Positions 51,221 through 62,051 are shown, counted from the stretch's first letter. The stretch is DNA of 64,000 nt from Gallionellaceae bacterium (GCA_028714735.1 JAQTLU010000001.1:62001-126000), one strand, 5' to 3'. Translations and numbers: made by a program. Notes: generated by a model not told the origin, from the sequence alone.

Positions 51221-52405
51221 CTAGAACATCACCCGGACGTTGAGGCCCACCGAGGTGTCCTTGTAGTCCAGGCCGGACAGGTTGGAATCGCGCCTTTCGT
51301 GGCGCACCGAGGCGCCTACGTCGATGGTCCGGGTCGGTTCCCAGGTCCAGCCGAGAACCAGGGCCTGGCGCTTGTCGTCACGCAAGGGGCCGGCCCATGA
51401 AGCCGGCGCACCATCGTAGCGGTCCTTGCTGAACACCAGGCCGGCGCTCAGTTTCTGCTTGGCGGTAACCGCCCAGTACGGCCCGACGCTGAGACTGTCG
51501 GAGGTGTAGTAGCTGCTGTAGACATCCTGCCAGGACTCCAGCCGGCGGCGGTATTCGGCATTGAGGCCGACCTTGCCGGTCGCCAGCCAGTCCAGGCCCA
51601 GTTTGCCCCGCCAGCCACTGTAGTCGCGCGCCGGTTTGTTGGGGTGGCTGCGGTCGACGCGGGCGACGGTGGCCGCCATCCGGGTCTTGTCGTTGAACGG
51701 ATAAATCAGGCGGGCTTCGAATTCGTCCTGGCTGAAGGAAGCATTGGTATTCGCGTATTCGCCGTCACGCTTGAGGTAGCGCAACTCCAGGGTGCGGCCG
51801 CTGCCCGGGTCGAAACGCGCCCCGGCACTCCAGCCCTTCAGGTTGAAGGCGTTTTCCTGCTGCACGACGGTGGTGTCCGACTGTTTGTCCTGGACGTAAC
51901 CGGCCAGGGCATGCCAGCTTCCGGTCAGCCAGTAATCCGCCTCGAACAGGTTCTTGTCGCTGGTGCGGACGGTCTTGGCGTAGTCGCTTTTACGGTCGAA
52001 GCCGACCAGCGACTCGCTGCGCGCCATGCTGGCGATACCCGAGATGCGCGGCGTCAGGTGCCAGAACCAGGTGCCGTTGTATTGCAGGGCATCGTAATCG
52101 AGGAAACCGTAGTTGGCGTAGGCGTTGTGGTTGACCGAGGCATCGAGCTTGATCCGCTGCTGGCTGATCGGCTGGTTGATGACGACCCCCGCCGTGAGGC
52201 CGAGGACGTTGTCGGAACGGTCGGATTTGCCCACCAGCGGCGTCGGATCCACGCCGTCCGCCAACCGGAACAGGTTGCTGTCGTAGGTGTAGGCCGCACT
52301 GGCGTACAGGTTGAACACGTCGGCCTCGTCGGCGAGCACGCCGGTGCTGATCAACAACGTCGACAACAGGCTCAGCTTGCCGATTTTTCCGATGGCATCA
52401 CGCAT
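51221..52405 (-). CDS. epsL: EpsL, XrtB/PEP-CTERM-associated outer-membrane beta-barrel protein
   Basis: A 394-residue protein with a signal peptide (LSLLSTLLISTGVLA) and many alternating amphipathic strands typical of a 16-18-stranded barrel, ending in VGLNVRVMF with the terminal Phe used for BAM-dependent insertion. It corresponds to the EpsL family of exosortase-B EPS loci. A role as outer-membrane component of polysaccharide export or modification is inferred from context. It is the first gene of the EPS locus in the direction of transcription. Confidence 0.85.
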   Translation of the reverse strand: MRDAIGKIGKLSLLSTLLISTGVLADEADVFNLYASAAYTYDSNLFRLADGVDPTPLVGKSDRSDNVLGLTAGVVINQPISQQRIKLDASVNHNAYANYGFLDYDALQYNGTWFWHLTPRISGIASMARSESLVGFDRKSDYAKTVRTSDKNLFEADYWLTGSWHALAGYVQDKQSDTTVVQQENAFNLKGWSAGARFDPGSGRTLELRYLKRDGEYANTNASFSQDEFEARLIYPFNDKTRMAATVARVDRSHPNKPARDYSGWRGKLGLDWLATGKVGLNAEYRRRLESWQDVYSSYYTSDSLSVGPYWAVTAKQKLSAGLVFSKDRYDGAPASWAGPLRDDKRQALVLGWTWEPTRTIDVGASVRHERRDSNLSGLDYKDTSVGLNVRVMF

Positions 52406-52581
52406 GGCTAGGTATCACTTCTGAACAATTCCCTGGGTTTTTAATAGTAATGTGATTATCGTTACAGGCCGACTTTGCCGGCCTCGGACCGATGCCGCCG
52501 CCGGCACCCTTGTTGCGGGGCGGCGACAACCGCTCGCGGATCGGTTTGGCGGCGGAGCAAATCCGGCCCCGTCAGCAGCAA

Positions 52582-52614
52582 CGCCAAGGCCGGCTTGCGC
52601 CGGCCTCCTTGGCG
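52582..52614 (-). terminator. Hairpin downstream of purA
   Basis: CGCCAAGGCCGGC and GCCGGCCTCCTTGGCG form a long G+C-rich stem with a small bulge and a TTGC loop, 18 bp after the purA stop. No U-run follows, so termination is uncertain. The remaining sequence to the epsL start has no gene. Confidence 0.45.
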
Positions 52615-52631
52615 TCGGCCGAATGGCCCGG

Positions 52632-53936
<1,305 letters not shown>

Positions 53937-53994
53937 TCAGGTTTCAAACGTTACTTTGAAATACAGCGTTGCTTCTGGAGCAACGCAGCCAAAA

Positions 53995-55140
53995 TCAAAC
54001 CGGCAGTATTGTCCACTCCCCGGCCTGGAACACCAACTGGCGATCGCAGCCGGACTCGGCGCGATGGGCCGACTGGCCGGGGAATTCCACCACCACCCGC
54101 TCGCCGGCGGCGCGCAGCCCGGCTATCCGGGCAGCCAGCCCGGCATCCTCGGACAGCGGCGCCAGGATGCCCGGCCGCGCCGCCGGTTCGGGCAGGCTGC
54201 CGAGGATGCGGCGCAGGTCCAGGCTGAAGCCGGTGGCGGGACGGCCGCGGCCGAATACCGCGCCGGCATTGTCGTAACGGCCGCCCAGGGCGACCGACTG
54301 GGCCTGGCCGCCGACATAGGCCGCGAACACCGCGCCGTTGTGGTAGCCGAAGCCGCGCAGGTCGGACAGGTCGACCGCCAGGTTGGCGCCGGTCGCCAGC
54401 AGGGCGTCGAGGTCGTCCAGGGCCTGGGTCACGCCGGGCAGGTCGGGCAATTCATTGCGGGCGACGGCGATCACAGCGGCGTCGCCGTACAACTCGGGCA
54501 GGCGGGCAAAGGCAACTCGCCAGACCGGATCCAGCCCCTCGGTCAACTGCGCCAGCGCGGGGACATCCTTGGCCCGCAGGGCCAGGAACAGCGCGTGCTC
54601 ATTCTCCGGCGGCACTCCGGCCGCCGCGCTCAGGGCGCGGAACAGGCCGACATGGCCCAGGCTGATACGGACCTGGTCCAGGCCGGTCGCGGCCAGCGCC
54701 GCCAGCAGCAGTTGCAGGATCTCGCGGTCGGCCTCGATGCCGGCATGGCCGAACAGCTCGACGCCGACCTGGTAGGGCTCGCGCGAGGACATCAGGCCGT
54801 CCGGCTTGGCATGCAGGACCGGGCCGGCGTAGCACAGCCGGGTCGCGCCCTGGCGGTTGAGCAGGTGGGCGTCGATGCGGGCGGCCTGGGGCGTGATGTC
54901 GGCGCGCACGCCCATCAGGCGGCCGGACAGGCCGTCGACCACCTTGAAGGTCTTCAGGTCGAGTTCGCCCGCCGCGCCGGTGAGCAGTGAATCGAGATAC
55001 TCGATCATCGGCGGGCAGACCAGTTCGTAGCCGTAGCCGTCGAACAGGTCGAGCAGGCGGCGGCGCAGGGACTCGGCCTGGCGCGCGTAGGGCGGCAGGA
55101 TGTCCTCGATGTATTCGGGCAGTAGCCAGGCGTGGTTCAT
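53995..55140 (-). CDS. hisZ: ATP phosphoribosyltransferase regulatory subunit HisZ
   Basis: A 381-residue paralogue of histidyl-tRNA synthetase lacking the anticodon-binding domain. It contains class II synthetase motifs (RRRLLDLFDGYGYELVCPPMIEYLDSL; GVRADITPQAARI) and a YDNAGAVFGRGRPATGFSLDL segment. It partners the short form of HisG in the first step of histidine synthesis. It overlaps the DUF2065 gene by ATGA. Confidence 0.95.
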   Translation of the reverse strand: MNHAWLLPEYIEDILPPYARQAESLRRRLLDLFDGYGYELVCPPMIEYLDSLLTGAAGELDLKTFKVVDGLSGRLMGVRADITPQAARIDAHLLNRQGATRLCYAGPVLHAKPDGLMSSREPYQVGVELFGHAGIEADREILQLLLAALAATGLDQVRISLGHVGLFRALSAAAGVPPENEHALFLALRAKDVPALAQLTEGLDPVWRVAFARLPELYGDAAVIAVARNELPDLPGVTQALDDLDALLATGANLAVDLSDLRGFGYHNGAVFAAYVGGQAQSVALGGRYDNAGAVFGRGRPATGFSLDLRRILGSLPEPAARPGILAPLSEDAGLAARIAGLRAAGERVVVEFPGQSAHRAESGCDRQLVFQAGEWTILPV

Positions 55141-55328
55141 CGGGTAAGGAATAGCAATATCAGGCCGGCCAGCATGGAAACCAGACCCATGAAACGGATC
55201 TGGCCATCCTTCATCTGGGTCATGCGGACAAAGGCCTCACGCCAGGCGACCGGCGCCAGGAAGGGCAACACCCCTTCCAGGACCAGCATCAGCGCCAACG
55301 CGGGCAGGAAGACGTCTCCCAGACTCAC
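55137..55328 (-). CDS. DUF2065 family small membrane protein (YjeT-like)
   Basis: A 63-residue protein of two hydrophobic helices (FLPALALMLVLEGVLPFLAP and FMGLVSMLAGLILLFLTR) joined by a short basic loop. The family is regularly found between hflC and hisZ/purA; its function is unknown, perhaps accessory to the HflKC-FtsH membrane complex. It lies 11 bp after hflC and overlaps hisZ. Confidence 0.88.
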   Translation of the reverse strand: MSLGDVFLPALALMLVLEGVLPFLAPVAWREAFVRMTQMKDGQIRFMGLVSMLAGLILLFLTR

Positions 55329-55339
55329 TTGGCCCGGCC

Positions 55340-56218
55340 TTATTTACCGGTGCCACGGGGCGATTTCATGTAGCGGAAGAAGTCGGAATTGGGCTGCAGG
55401 ACCAGGACGTCGCTCTTGTCCTTGAAGCTCGCCTTGTAGGCATCCATGCTGCGGTAGAAGGCGTAGAACTCCGGATTCCTGCCATAGGCGGCGGCATAGA
55501 TCCCGGCGGCCTTGGCATCGCCCTCGCCCTTGACCGTCTGGGCCGTCTTGTAGGCCTCGGCGACGATCACCTCGCGCTGGCGGTCGGCATCGGCACGGAT
55601 CTGCTCGGCCTCGGCGGCGCCGGTCGAACGCAGTTCGTTGGCGACCCGCTTGCGCTCGGTCTCCATCCGGCGGTAGACCGATTCGCTGACCTCGCTCGGC
55701 AGTTCCACCCGCTTGATCCGCACGTCCATGACCTGGACGCCGAAGCGGCGGGCATCGACGTCGGCCGAGGCGCGCAGCTTCTCCATGATGTCGTCGCGCT
55801 CGCCGGAGACCACGTCGTGCACGGTGCGCTTGCCGAACTCGGCCCGCATACCATCGTTGACGGTCTGGGCCAGACGGTTGAGCGCCCGCTTCTCGTCGCC
55901 GGCGAAGCTGACGTAGAACTTCTGCACGTCGAAGATGCGCCACTTGACGAAGTAGTCGACCAGCACGTTCTTCTTCTCGGAGGTGATGAAGCGCTCCGGG
56001 TCGACCGCGTCCATGGTCAGGATGCGGGTATCGAACCAGCGCACGTTCTGCACCAGCGGCAGCTTGAAGTAGAGGCCCGGCTCACGCTTGACGCTGACCA
56101 CCTCGCCCAACTGGAACACCATCGCGGCCTGACGCTGGTCGACGGTATAGATGGACAGCGACAGCAGAACCACCACCAGTACGATGGGGACGATCAGATT
56201 ACCCAGTTTGTTGATCAT
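55340..56218 (-). CDS. hflC: HflC, FtsH-protease modulator
   Basis: A 292-residue SPFH/band-7 protein with one N-terminal helix (LIVPIVLVVVLLSLSIYTV) and a periplasmic prohibitin-like domain with a coiled-coil region (SVYRRMETERKRVANELRSTGAAEAEQIRADADR). It forms a large ring with HflK around FtsH and modulates membrane protein turnover. ATGA overlap with hflK. Confidence 0.97.
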   Translation of the reverse strand: MINKLGNLIVPIVLVVVLLSLSIYTVDQRQAAMVFQLGEVVSVKREPGLYFKLPLVQNVRWFDTRILTMDAVDPERFITSEKKNVLVDYFVKWRIFDVQKFYVSFAGDEKRALNRLAQTVNDGMRAEFGKRTVHDVVSGERDDIMEKLRASADVDARRFGVQVMDVRIKRVELPSEVSESVYRRMETERKRVANELRSTGAAEAEQIRADADRQREVIVAEAYKTAQTVKGEGDAKAAGIYAAAYGRNPEFYAFYRSMDAYKASFKDKSDVLVLQPNSDFFRYMKSPRGTGK

Positions 56219-57426
56219 GGCCGCACCTCCCGATCACGCGAACGGAAGGTATCCCGGTTGCGCGGATCGGCCGCAGCGGGTGTCGACGAGGCCGGCGCCG
56301 GCTGGGCCGGGGCGGCCTCCTGCGGCGCACTGGCGCTGGTGGCCTGGATCAGCTTATCGAGCGGCAGGTAGAGCAGATTGCCGCCCTGCTTGTCGTCCAC
56401 CATCACCTTGGTGGTGCTGGACATGACTTGCTGCATGGCATCCTGGTACATCCGCTCGCGGGTCACCTGGGGCGCCTTGGTGTACTCGACCAGGACCTTG
56501 CTGAAGCGGTCGGCCTCGCCCTCGGCGTTATTGATCACGCGCTGCTTGTAGCCCATGGATTCCTCGGTCAGGCGGGCAGCGATACCCTTGGCCCGCGGAA
56601 TGACGTCGTTGGCATAGGCCTGGCCTTCGTTGCGGAACCGCTCGCGGTCCTGGCCGGCCTTGACCGCATCGTCGAAGGCGGCCTGGACCTGCTCGGGCGG
56701 TTGGGCATTCTGCATGTTCACCTTGCTGATGCTGACGCCGGTCTTGTAGCGATCGAGTATGTTCTGCATCAGCTTGGTCGCCCGGTCGGCCACCTCGGCG
56801 CGGCCTTCATAGAGCACGAAGTCCATCTTGTTCTTGCCGACGATCTCGCGGATCGCGGTTTCGGCGGCGCCCATCACGGCCTCGTCGGGCGAGCGGTTAT
56901 TGAACAGATAGTCCTCGGGCGACTTCAGGGTGTATTGCACCGAGAGCTGCAGGTCGATGATGTTCTCGTCGTCGGTCAGCATGAGGGATTCCGACAGCAC
57001 CTTGGATTTAACGTTGTTGCGGAAGCCGACCTCGACGGTACGCACCTGTTCGACGTTGACCACCTCGGCCGCCTCGAACGGATACGGCAGGTGCCAGCGC
57101 GGTCCGGGCAGCGTGGTCTCGATGTACTTGCCGAAGCGCAGCACGACGCCGCGCTGACCGGTGTCGACGATGTAGAAGCCGCTGGCCAGCCAGACCAGCA
57201 CGGCCAGGACCACCAGGATGCCGGCGCCACCGGGGATATGGAAACTCGGCAGGCCGCCGCGTCCCGTACCGCCGCCGCGGTTACCGCCGTCGTCACCACC
57301 CTTGTCCTTGCCGCCCAGCAGGCCGTTCAGGCGCTGATTGAAGCGGCGCCAGAGCTCGTCCAGGTCGGGCGGGCCACCATTGCCGCCACCGCGGTCATTG
57401 CCCCATTTGGGATCATTCCAGGCCAT
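56215..57426 (-). CDS. hflK: HflK, FtsH-protease modulator
   Basis: A 403-residue SPFH protein. The Gly/Asn/Asp-rich cytoplasmic N-terminus (MAWNDPKWGNDRGGGNGGPP) is followed by a membrane helix (AGILVVLAVLVWLASGFYIV), the band-7 domain and a C-terminal Ala/Pro-rich tail. The ATG at 57426 was chosen because MAWNDP is the usual HflK start; it overlaps the end of hflX by 14 bp. Confidence 0.96.
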   Translation of the reverse strand: MAWNDPKWGNDRGGGNGGPPDLDELWRRFNQRLNGLLGGKDKGGDDGGNRGGGTGRGGLPSFHIPGGAGILVVLAVLVWLASGFYIVDTGQRGVVLRFGKYIETTLPGPRWHLPYPFEAAEVVNVEQVRTVEVGFRNNVKSKVLSESLMLTDDENIIDLQLSVQYTLKSPEDYLFNNRSPDEAVMGAAETAIREIVGKNKMDFVLYEGRAEVADRATKLMQNILDRYKTGVSISKVNMQNAQPPEQVQAAFDDAVKAGQDRERFRNEGQAYANDVIPRAKGIAARLTEESMGYKQRVINNAEGEADRFSKVLVEYTKAPQVTRERMYQDAMQQVMSSTTKVMVDDKQGGNLLYLPLDKLIQATSASAPQEAAPAQPAPASSTPAAADPRNRDTFRSRDREVRP

Positions 57427-58573
57427 CTTGTCCGATTTCCGTTTGTTGTAGGTCTTGCCGACGCCGTTCCTGGGCGAACTGCACCAGGGACTGCCGCAGC
57501 AGATCGATGCCGGCGCCGGTCCGGGCACTCAACGACACGCGCGAGATGTTACCACACTCATCCATGGCCACCGCCGGCTCGACGCCGGTCAGGTCGATCT
57601 TGTTCATCACCACGATCTGCGGCACCTGGCTGGCGCCGATCTCCTTCAGCACCTTGCCGACCTCCTCGATCTGGCGGTCGCGATTCGGGCTGGCCGAGTC
57701 GACCACGTGCAGGAGCAGGTCGGCCTTGGCGGTCTCCTCCAGGGTAGCGTGGAAGGCCGCCACCAGGGTATGCGGCAGGTGGGTGATGAAGCCGACCGTA
57801 TCCGACAGCACGACCTGGCCGGCGTCCGGCAGCCAGAGCTTGCGCGAGGTGGTGTCGAGGGTGGCGAACAACTGGTCGGCGGCATACACGCCGGCCCGGG
57901 TCAGGGTGTTGAACAGGGTCGACTTGCCGGCGTTGGTGTAGCCGACCAGCGACACCGACAGGGTGCCGCCGCGCTGGCGTGCCCGCCGCTGCAGGGCACG
58001 GGTCTTTTCCAGCTTGGCCAGCCGGGCCTCGATGTTCTTGATCTTGACGTTGATCATCCGGCGGTCCAGTTCGAGCTGGGTCTCGCCGGGACCGCCGCGC
58101 ATGCCGATACCGCCCTTCTGCCGCTCCAGGTGGCTCCAGCCGCGCACCAAGCGGGTGGCGTAATGGCGCAACTGGGCCAGTTCGACCTGCAGCTTGCCCT
58201 CGTTGGAACGGGCGCGCTGGGCGAAGATCTCCAGGATCAGGGCGGTGCGGTCGAGCACCCGGCATTGCATGCGCTTTTCCAGGTTGCGTTCCTGGACCGG
58301 GGAGAGTTCGTGGTTGAAGATCACCAGGCTGGCATCGCTCGCCCGGGCCGCCTCGGCGATCTCGTCGGCCTTGCCGCTGCCGACGAACAGCGCGGCGTCT
58401 GGGCGGTCGCGCTTGCCCTGGACGACTTCGCGGATATGCAGCCCGGCGCCGCTGGCGAGCAATTTCAGCTCGGCCAGCCCCTCACCATATTCCGGGGTCC
58501 CGAAATTGATGCTGGCCAGCACCACCGAACGCCCCTGCCCGGAGGCATCGGACGTCTGCGGACGATCAAACAT
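57413..58573 (-). CDS. hflX: GTPase HflX
   Basis: A 386-residue ribosome-associated GTPase. The N-terminal HflX domain has GSGKADEI, NHELSPVQERNLEK and the conserved GGPGETQLE. The G domain has GYTNAGKST (G1), a Thr G2, DTVGFI (G3) and NKID (G4). It splits or rescues stalled ribosomes in stress. It lies 34 bp after hfq in the usual hfq-hflX-hflK-hflC order. Confidence 0.96.
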   Translation of the reverse strand: MFDRPQTSDASGQGRSVVLASINFGTPEYGEGLAELKLLASGAGLHIREVVQGKRDRPDAALFVGSGKADEIAEAARASDASLVIFNHELSPVQERNLEKRMQCRVLDRTALILEIFAQRARSNEGKLQVELAQLRHYATRLVRGWSHLERQKGGIGMRGGPGETQLELDRRMINVKIKNIEARLAKLEKTRALQRRARQRGGTLSVSLVGYTNAGKSTLFNTLTRAGVYAADQLFATLDTTSRKLWLPDAGQVVLSDTVGFITHLPHTLVAAFHATLEETAKADLLLHVVDSASPNRDRQIEEVGKVLKEIGASQVPQIVVMNKIDLTGVEPAVAMDECGNISRVSLSARTGAGIDLLRQSLVQFAQERRRQDLQQTEIGQDGLE

Positions 58574-58607
58574 CAGCGGTCAGCGCCACCGCAGGCAAGG
58601 CAATGAT

Positions 58608-58841
58608 TTAGTCTTCCTCGCCCGGTTGGCGATAGGTGACGGCGCGCGCCGGCACCACGGTGGAAATGGCGTGCTTGTAGACCATCTGGGTGACGGCGTT
58701 CTTGAGCAGCACGACATACTGGTCGTAGCTGTCGATATAGCCTTGCAACTTGATACCGTTCACAAGATAAACGGAAACCTGCACCTGTTCCTGGCGCAGT
58801 GCACTCAAAAACGGGTCTTGTAACTGCTGCCCTTTGCTCAT
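58608..58841 (-). CDS. hfq: RNA chaperone Hfq
   Basis: A 77-residue Sm-like protein: [44 protein letters not shown] (Sm1) and [12 protein letters not shown] (Sm2, with the YKHA motif). It pairs small RNAs with mRNAs. The short C-terminal tail is typical of betaproteobacteria. AAGGA precedes the ATG. Its usual upstream partner der lies beyond an inserted cytochrome gene. The 226-bp gap upstream contains a possible TAGAAT -10 (58891-58896) and the palindrome TTCAAATTTGAA (58937-58948). Confidence 0.97.
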   Translation of the reverse strand: MSKGQQLQDPFLSALRQEQVQVSVYLVNGIKLQGYIDSYDQYVVLLKNAVTQMVYKHAISTVVPARAVTYRQPGEED

Positions 58842-59020
58842 GACATATTCCTTATCGAGTCAATTCAACATCGCTCATCGCGAACGGGGAATTCTACCCC
58901 ATCATGCAGACAAATGAATCCGAATGCAGGTTGATTTTCAAATTTGAAGGGATTTACATAGATGCACATTAGCCCACCAAGTTCAATTTGCCTCGCGACG
59001 ATTTCACTTGGGGAAAGACA

Positions 59021-59044
59021 ACAGGCCGGGCAAGCCCGGCCTGT
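59021..59044 (-). terminator. Hairpin downstream of the octaheme cytochrome gene
   Basis: Perfect 11-bp arms ACAGGCCGGGC and GCCCGGCCTGT with a 2-base spacer lie 23 bp after the cytochrome stop, followed on the minus strand by TGTCTTTCCCC. Strong stem but weak U-run. Confidence 0.6.
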
Positions 59045-59067
59045 GTTCCGATAAACCGGACCCGCCT

Positions 59068-60336
59068 TTACTTCTTGTACTTCCTGGCGGTCTGGCTCTG
59101 CGCCTGCTTTCCACGCAGGTCCGCCGCCATGTCCTTGATCTCGGCCAAGTCCTGCAGCATCTCGCTCCAGCCATACCACGTGGCATAGTCGGGGTTGGCG
59201 TGGAAGGTGCCCTGGAAGGCGCGCATACGATGCTCGAGATGCATCACGAACAGCTTGTGCTCGATCGGCGTCGGGGCATCGTGGAAGGCCAGCAGGTCCG
59301 GGAAGTCATAGGCATAGCCGGCGGGTTTCCTGAGGACGCCATCCTTGTACAGGCCGGCGATGATGCGGATGGCTTCGGCCAGCAGGTGGTCGGCCTGGCG
59401 GATGACCTCATCGCCTTTTTCCAGTTCGCCCTTGGCAAAACTTTCGGCATGGCACTGGGCACAGGTCTTGATCATCTTGGTACGCTCCTTGTCGAAGGAG
59501 GCCTGATCGAGACGGGCCACGTCGGCGGCCTTGACGACATCCAGGCGACCGGTCGGGTTGCCTTTCGGATCGAGTACGCCCAGGGCCTGCAGGATGGTGA
59601 CCTGGTCGGCCTTCCATTGCGGATCGTCCGACAGCGGCAGCCGCACGGCCAGGAAGCCCCATGCCGTACGTACCTCATGGTCGCCATCCTGCATATGACA
59701 AGTCTGGCAGGTCGGTGCCACGGACTTCTCCGGCATGATGCCCAACTGCTTGAGCTGGAAGCGGGTGCCATGCTTGGAGGTGGAATACATCTCCCACTGG
59801 GGATGGTCGAAGCCCATGTGGCAGGTCTGGCAGGCCTGGGGCTGCTGGGCCTCCTTCTTGCTGAAGGTGTGCCGGGTATGGCAGGCATCGCAGGAAGCGT
59901 TGCCGTGACTGCTGCCTTCAGCTTTGAGCCTGGCGATCTCGTCCTTGGACTTGGTGCCCATCTTGTGACAGCCGCCGCAGCCCTTCATGCCGTCGGCCAA
60001 CTGCTTTGGCAGCATGTGCGTGGTCGGCATCGCCTGCAGTGCGGACCAGGCGTGGTTATGCTTGCCCTTCCTGAATTGAGTTTCCTGCTTGTCGTGACAG
60101 GAACCGCAGGTCTCTGCCGTCGGCATCTTGGCCAGCTTGGCGTCGTCCTTGGTGTTGTGGGCCCTGCCGTGGCAGGTGGTGCAGGTGGCCCGGTCCTTGG
60201 TGGCCGTGGCGTGCTTGCTCGCCTCCCAGTCGGCGACGGCGCCGGGTGTGACCTTCCGATGGCAATCGACGCAGTCGTCGGCCAGTGCGCCGACCGCGAA
60301 CCAAGCGCCGAGCAGCAATAGCGCGATCCTGTGCAT
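59068..60336 (-). CDS. Octaheme c-type cytochrome, hydroxylamine-oxidoreductase-like
   Basis: A 422-residue periplasmic protein with a signal peptide (LLLLGAWFAVGALA) and exactly eight CxxCH motifs: CVDCH, CTTCH, CGSCH, CGGCH, CDACH, CQTCH (twice) and CAQCH. The spacing, a SKHGTRFQL segment and the C-terminal NPDYATWYGWSEMLQDL resemble the HAO/octaheme family of nitrogen-cycle enzymes. It is shorter than classic HAO. Whether the Tyr-heme crosslink residue is present cannot be judged, so hydroxylamine oxidation or nitrite/hydroxylamine reduction are both possible. An FNR-type site upstream suggests anaerobic expression. It interrupts the der-hfq gene order. Confidence 0.87.
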   Translation of the reverse strand: MHRIALLLLGAWFAVGALADDCVDCHRKVTPGAVADWEASKHATATKDRATCTTCHGRAHNTKDDAKLAKMPTAETCGSCHDKQETQFRKGKHNHAWSALQAMPTTHMLPKQLADGMKGCGGCHKMGTKSKDEIARLKAEGSSHGNASCDACHTRHTFSKKEAQQPQACQTCHMGFDHPQWEMYSTSKHGTRFQLKQLGIMPEKSVAPTCQTCHMQDGDHEVRTAWGFLAVRLPLSDDPQWKADQVTILQALGVLDPKGNPTGRLDVVKAADVARLDQASFDKERTKMIKTCAQCHAESFAKGELEKGDEVIRQADHLLAEAIRIIAGLYKDGVLRKPAGYAYDFPDLLAFHDAPTPIEHKLFVMHLEHRMRAFQGTFHANPDYATWYGWSEMLQDLAEIKDMAADLRGKQAQSQTARKYKK

Positions 60337-60402
60337 GATGACTTCCCCTTGATAACCCGAGAGCGGGCAGGGGCTTTATCTCTCGGCAGGGCGTAAGCCA
60401 CC

Positions 60403-60416
60403 TTGACAAAAGTCAA
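60403..60416 (-). promoter_or_regulatory. FNR/ANR-type binding site upstream of the octaheme gene
   Basis: TTGAC-AAAA-GTCAA is a perfect dyad close to the FNR consensus TTGAT-N4-ATCAA. It is centred about 73 bp before the start codon. A GATAAA -10-like hexamer near 60376-60381 would place the site near -41.5, a class II activator position. The rest of the 266-bp gap to der shows no gene. Confidence 0.6.
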
Positions 60417-60602
60417 ACAAATTTGAATTAACTAATTAATACACAACCCATATGAAAATCAGCCCTGGATGGCACGGTCGCCCTCCCGGCCATGAAGACG
60501 GGGATGCGCCACGAGCGGTTCCCAACTGAGGCTCATCCGCCGCGCACCGGCAAGGAGGATGCCCGTGCACGTATGGGGCAATTTTCACGACAAGCGCGTC
60601 GA

Positions 60603-62000
60603 TCAGCCGAACTTCTTGACCTTCTGACGGCGCAGGCGCAGGGCCTTGTGTACCGCGTCCTTGGTCGGCGGCGCCTTGGGCTTGCGACCCTCGAACGGGT
60701 TGTGGCCGGTCTTGAACTCGACCTTGAGCGGGGTGCCCTGGATGTTGAAGGCCTCGCGGAAGCAGTTTTCCAGGTAGCGCTGGTAACCGCCCTCCAGGCT
60801 GTCCAGGTGATTGCCGTGGACCACGATGATGGGCGGGTTCATGCCGCCCTGGTGGGCGTATTTCGGCTTCGGCCGGAACTGTCCGGAGCGCGCCGGGTTG
60901 TGCCTGGCCACCGCCTCGATCAGTACCTGGGTCAGGCGCGGCGTCGGCAGGTTGACCATGGCCGCCTTGTAGGCCTCGTCGACGGACTTCAGGAGGCCGC
61001 CGACGCCCGAGTTCTTCAGCGCGGAGATGTAGTGGAACTTGGCGAAGCTCAGGAAATCCAGCTTGCGGGCGATATCGCGCTTGACCTGGTCGCGCCGGTA
61101 GTCGTCGGTGTCGTCCCACTTGTTGATCGCCACCACCAGGGCACGCCCGGCCTCCAGGATGAACCCGGCCAGATGGGCGTCCTGCTCGGCGATGTCCTGC
61201 TTGGCATCGAGCACCAGCACGACCACGTTGGCATCCTCGATGGCCTGCAGGGTCTTGATCACCGAGAACTTCTCCACCGCCTCGAAGACCTTGCCCTTGC
61301 GGCGGACGCCGGCGGTGTCGATCAGGGTGTAGCTGCGCCCGGCCCGCTCGAAATCGACATAGATGGAATCGCGCGTGGTGCCGGGCTGGTCGAAGGCGAT
61401 CACCCGCTCCTCGCCGACCAGGGCATTCACCAGGGTCGACTTGCCGACGTTGGGGCGGCCGACGATGGCGAACCTGGGGTGATCCTGGGCGGCCTCTTCG
61501 TGTTCCGTCGCGAACGATTCCAGCACCAGCGCCATCAGCTCGCGCACGCCTTCGCCATGGGCGCTGGAGATCGAATACGGCTGGCCCAGGCTCAACTCGT
61601 GGAACTCCGCCACGGCGACATCCGACATCATGCCTTCGGTCTTGTTGACCGCCAGGAAGACCGGGCGGCCAAGCCGGCGCAGGCGGTCAGCGATGATCTT
61701 GTCCTGCGGCGTCGCCCCGGTGCGGCCGTCGACCAGGAACACGATGGCGTCGCCCTCAGCCACGGCCTGCAGGGTCTGCTTGGCCATCTCGGCCAGGATG
61801 CCGGTGTCCGCGACCGGCTCGAAGCCGCCGGTATCGACCACCAGGTAGGGCTTGCCGCCGACCACGCCGTGGCCGTAATGGCGATCCCGGGTCAGGCCGG
61901 GCTGGTCGTGCACCAGGGCGGCGCGCGTCTTGGTGAGGCGGTTGAACAGGGTCGATTTGCCGACGTTGGGCCGGCCGACCAGGACGATGGTGGGTTTCAT
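60603..62000 (-). CDS. der: Ribosome biogenesis GTPase Der (EngA)
   Basis: A 465-residue protein with two tandem G domains, each with GRPNVGKST (residues about 8 and 182), DTGGF/DTAGV G3 motifs and NKTE/NKWD G4 motifs, then a KH-like C-terminal domain (INNWDDT ... [10 protein letters not shown] region) and a basic tail ending RRQKVKKFG. It acts in 50S subunit maturation. Normal length. A tandem heptamer repeat separates it from bamB. Confidence 0.97.
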   Translation of the reverse strand: MKPTIVLVGRPNVGKSTLFNRLTKTRAALVHDQPGLTRDRHYGHGVVGGKPYLVVDTGGFEPVADTGILAEMAKQTLQAVAEGDAIVFLVDGRTGATPQDKIIADRLRRLGRPVFLAVNKTEGMMSDVAVAEFHELSLGQPYSISSAHGEGVRELMALVLESFATEHEEAAQDHPRFAIVGRPNVGKSTLVNALVGEERVIAFDQPGTTRDSIYVDFERAGRSYTLIDTAGVRRKGKVFEAVEKFSVIKTLQAIEDANVVVLVLDAKQDIAEQDAHLAGFILEAGRALVVAINKWDDTDDYRRDQVKRDIARKLDFLSFAKFHYISALKNSGVGGLLKSVDEAYKAAMVNLPTPRLTQVLIEAVARHNPARSGQFRPKPKYAHQGGMNPPIIVVHGNHLDSLEGGYQRYLENCFREAFNIQGTPLKVEFKTGHNPFEGRKPKAPPTKDAVHKALRLRRQKVKKFG

Positions 62001-62051
62001 TTTGAGCTGTCAGCTTTCAGCGGTCAGCCGTCAGCCAACACTCAACAATCA

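Noticed and set aside
58891-58918. Sigma-70 promoter for hfq
   Set aside because: TAGAAT is a good -10, but no convincing -35 lies at 16-18 bp, so it is only mentioned under hfq.
59008-60321. 437-codon plus-strand frame opposite the octaheme gene
   Set aside because: The minus strand carries eight CxxCH motifs and a signal peptide; the plus frame is a shadow.
60436-61119. 227-codon minus-strand frame in the der region
   Set aside because: Frame-shifted reading of the der 3' half; composition is Arg/Gly/Pro/Gln-rich with no domain.
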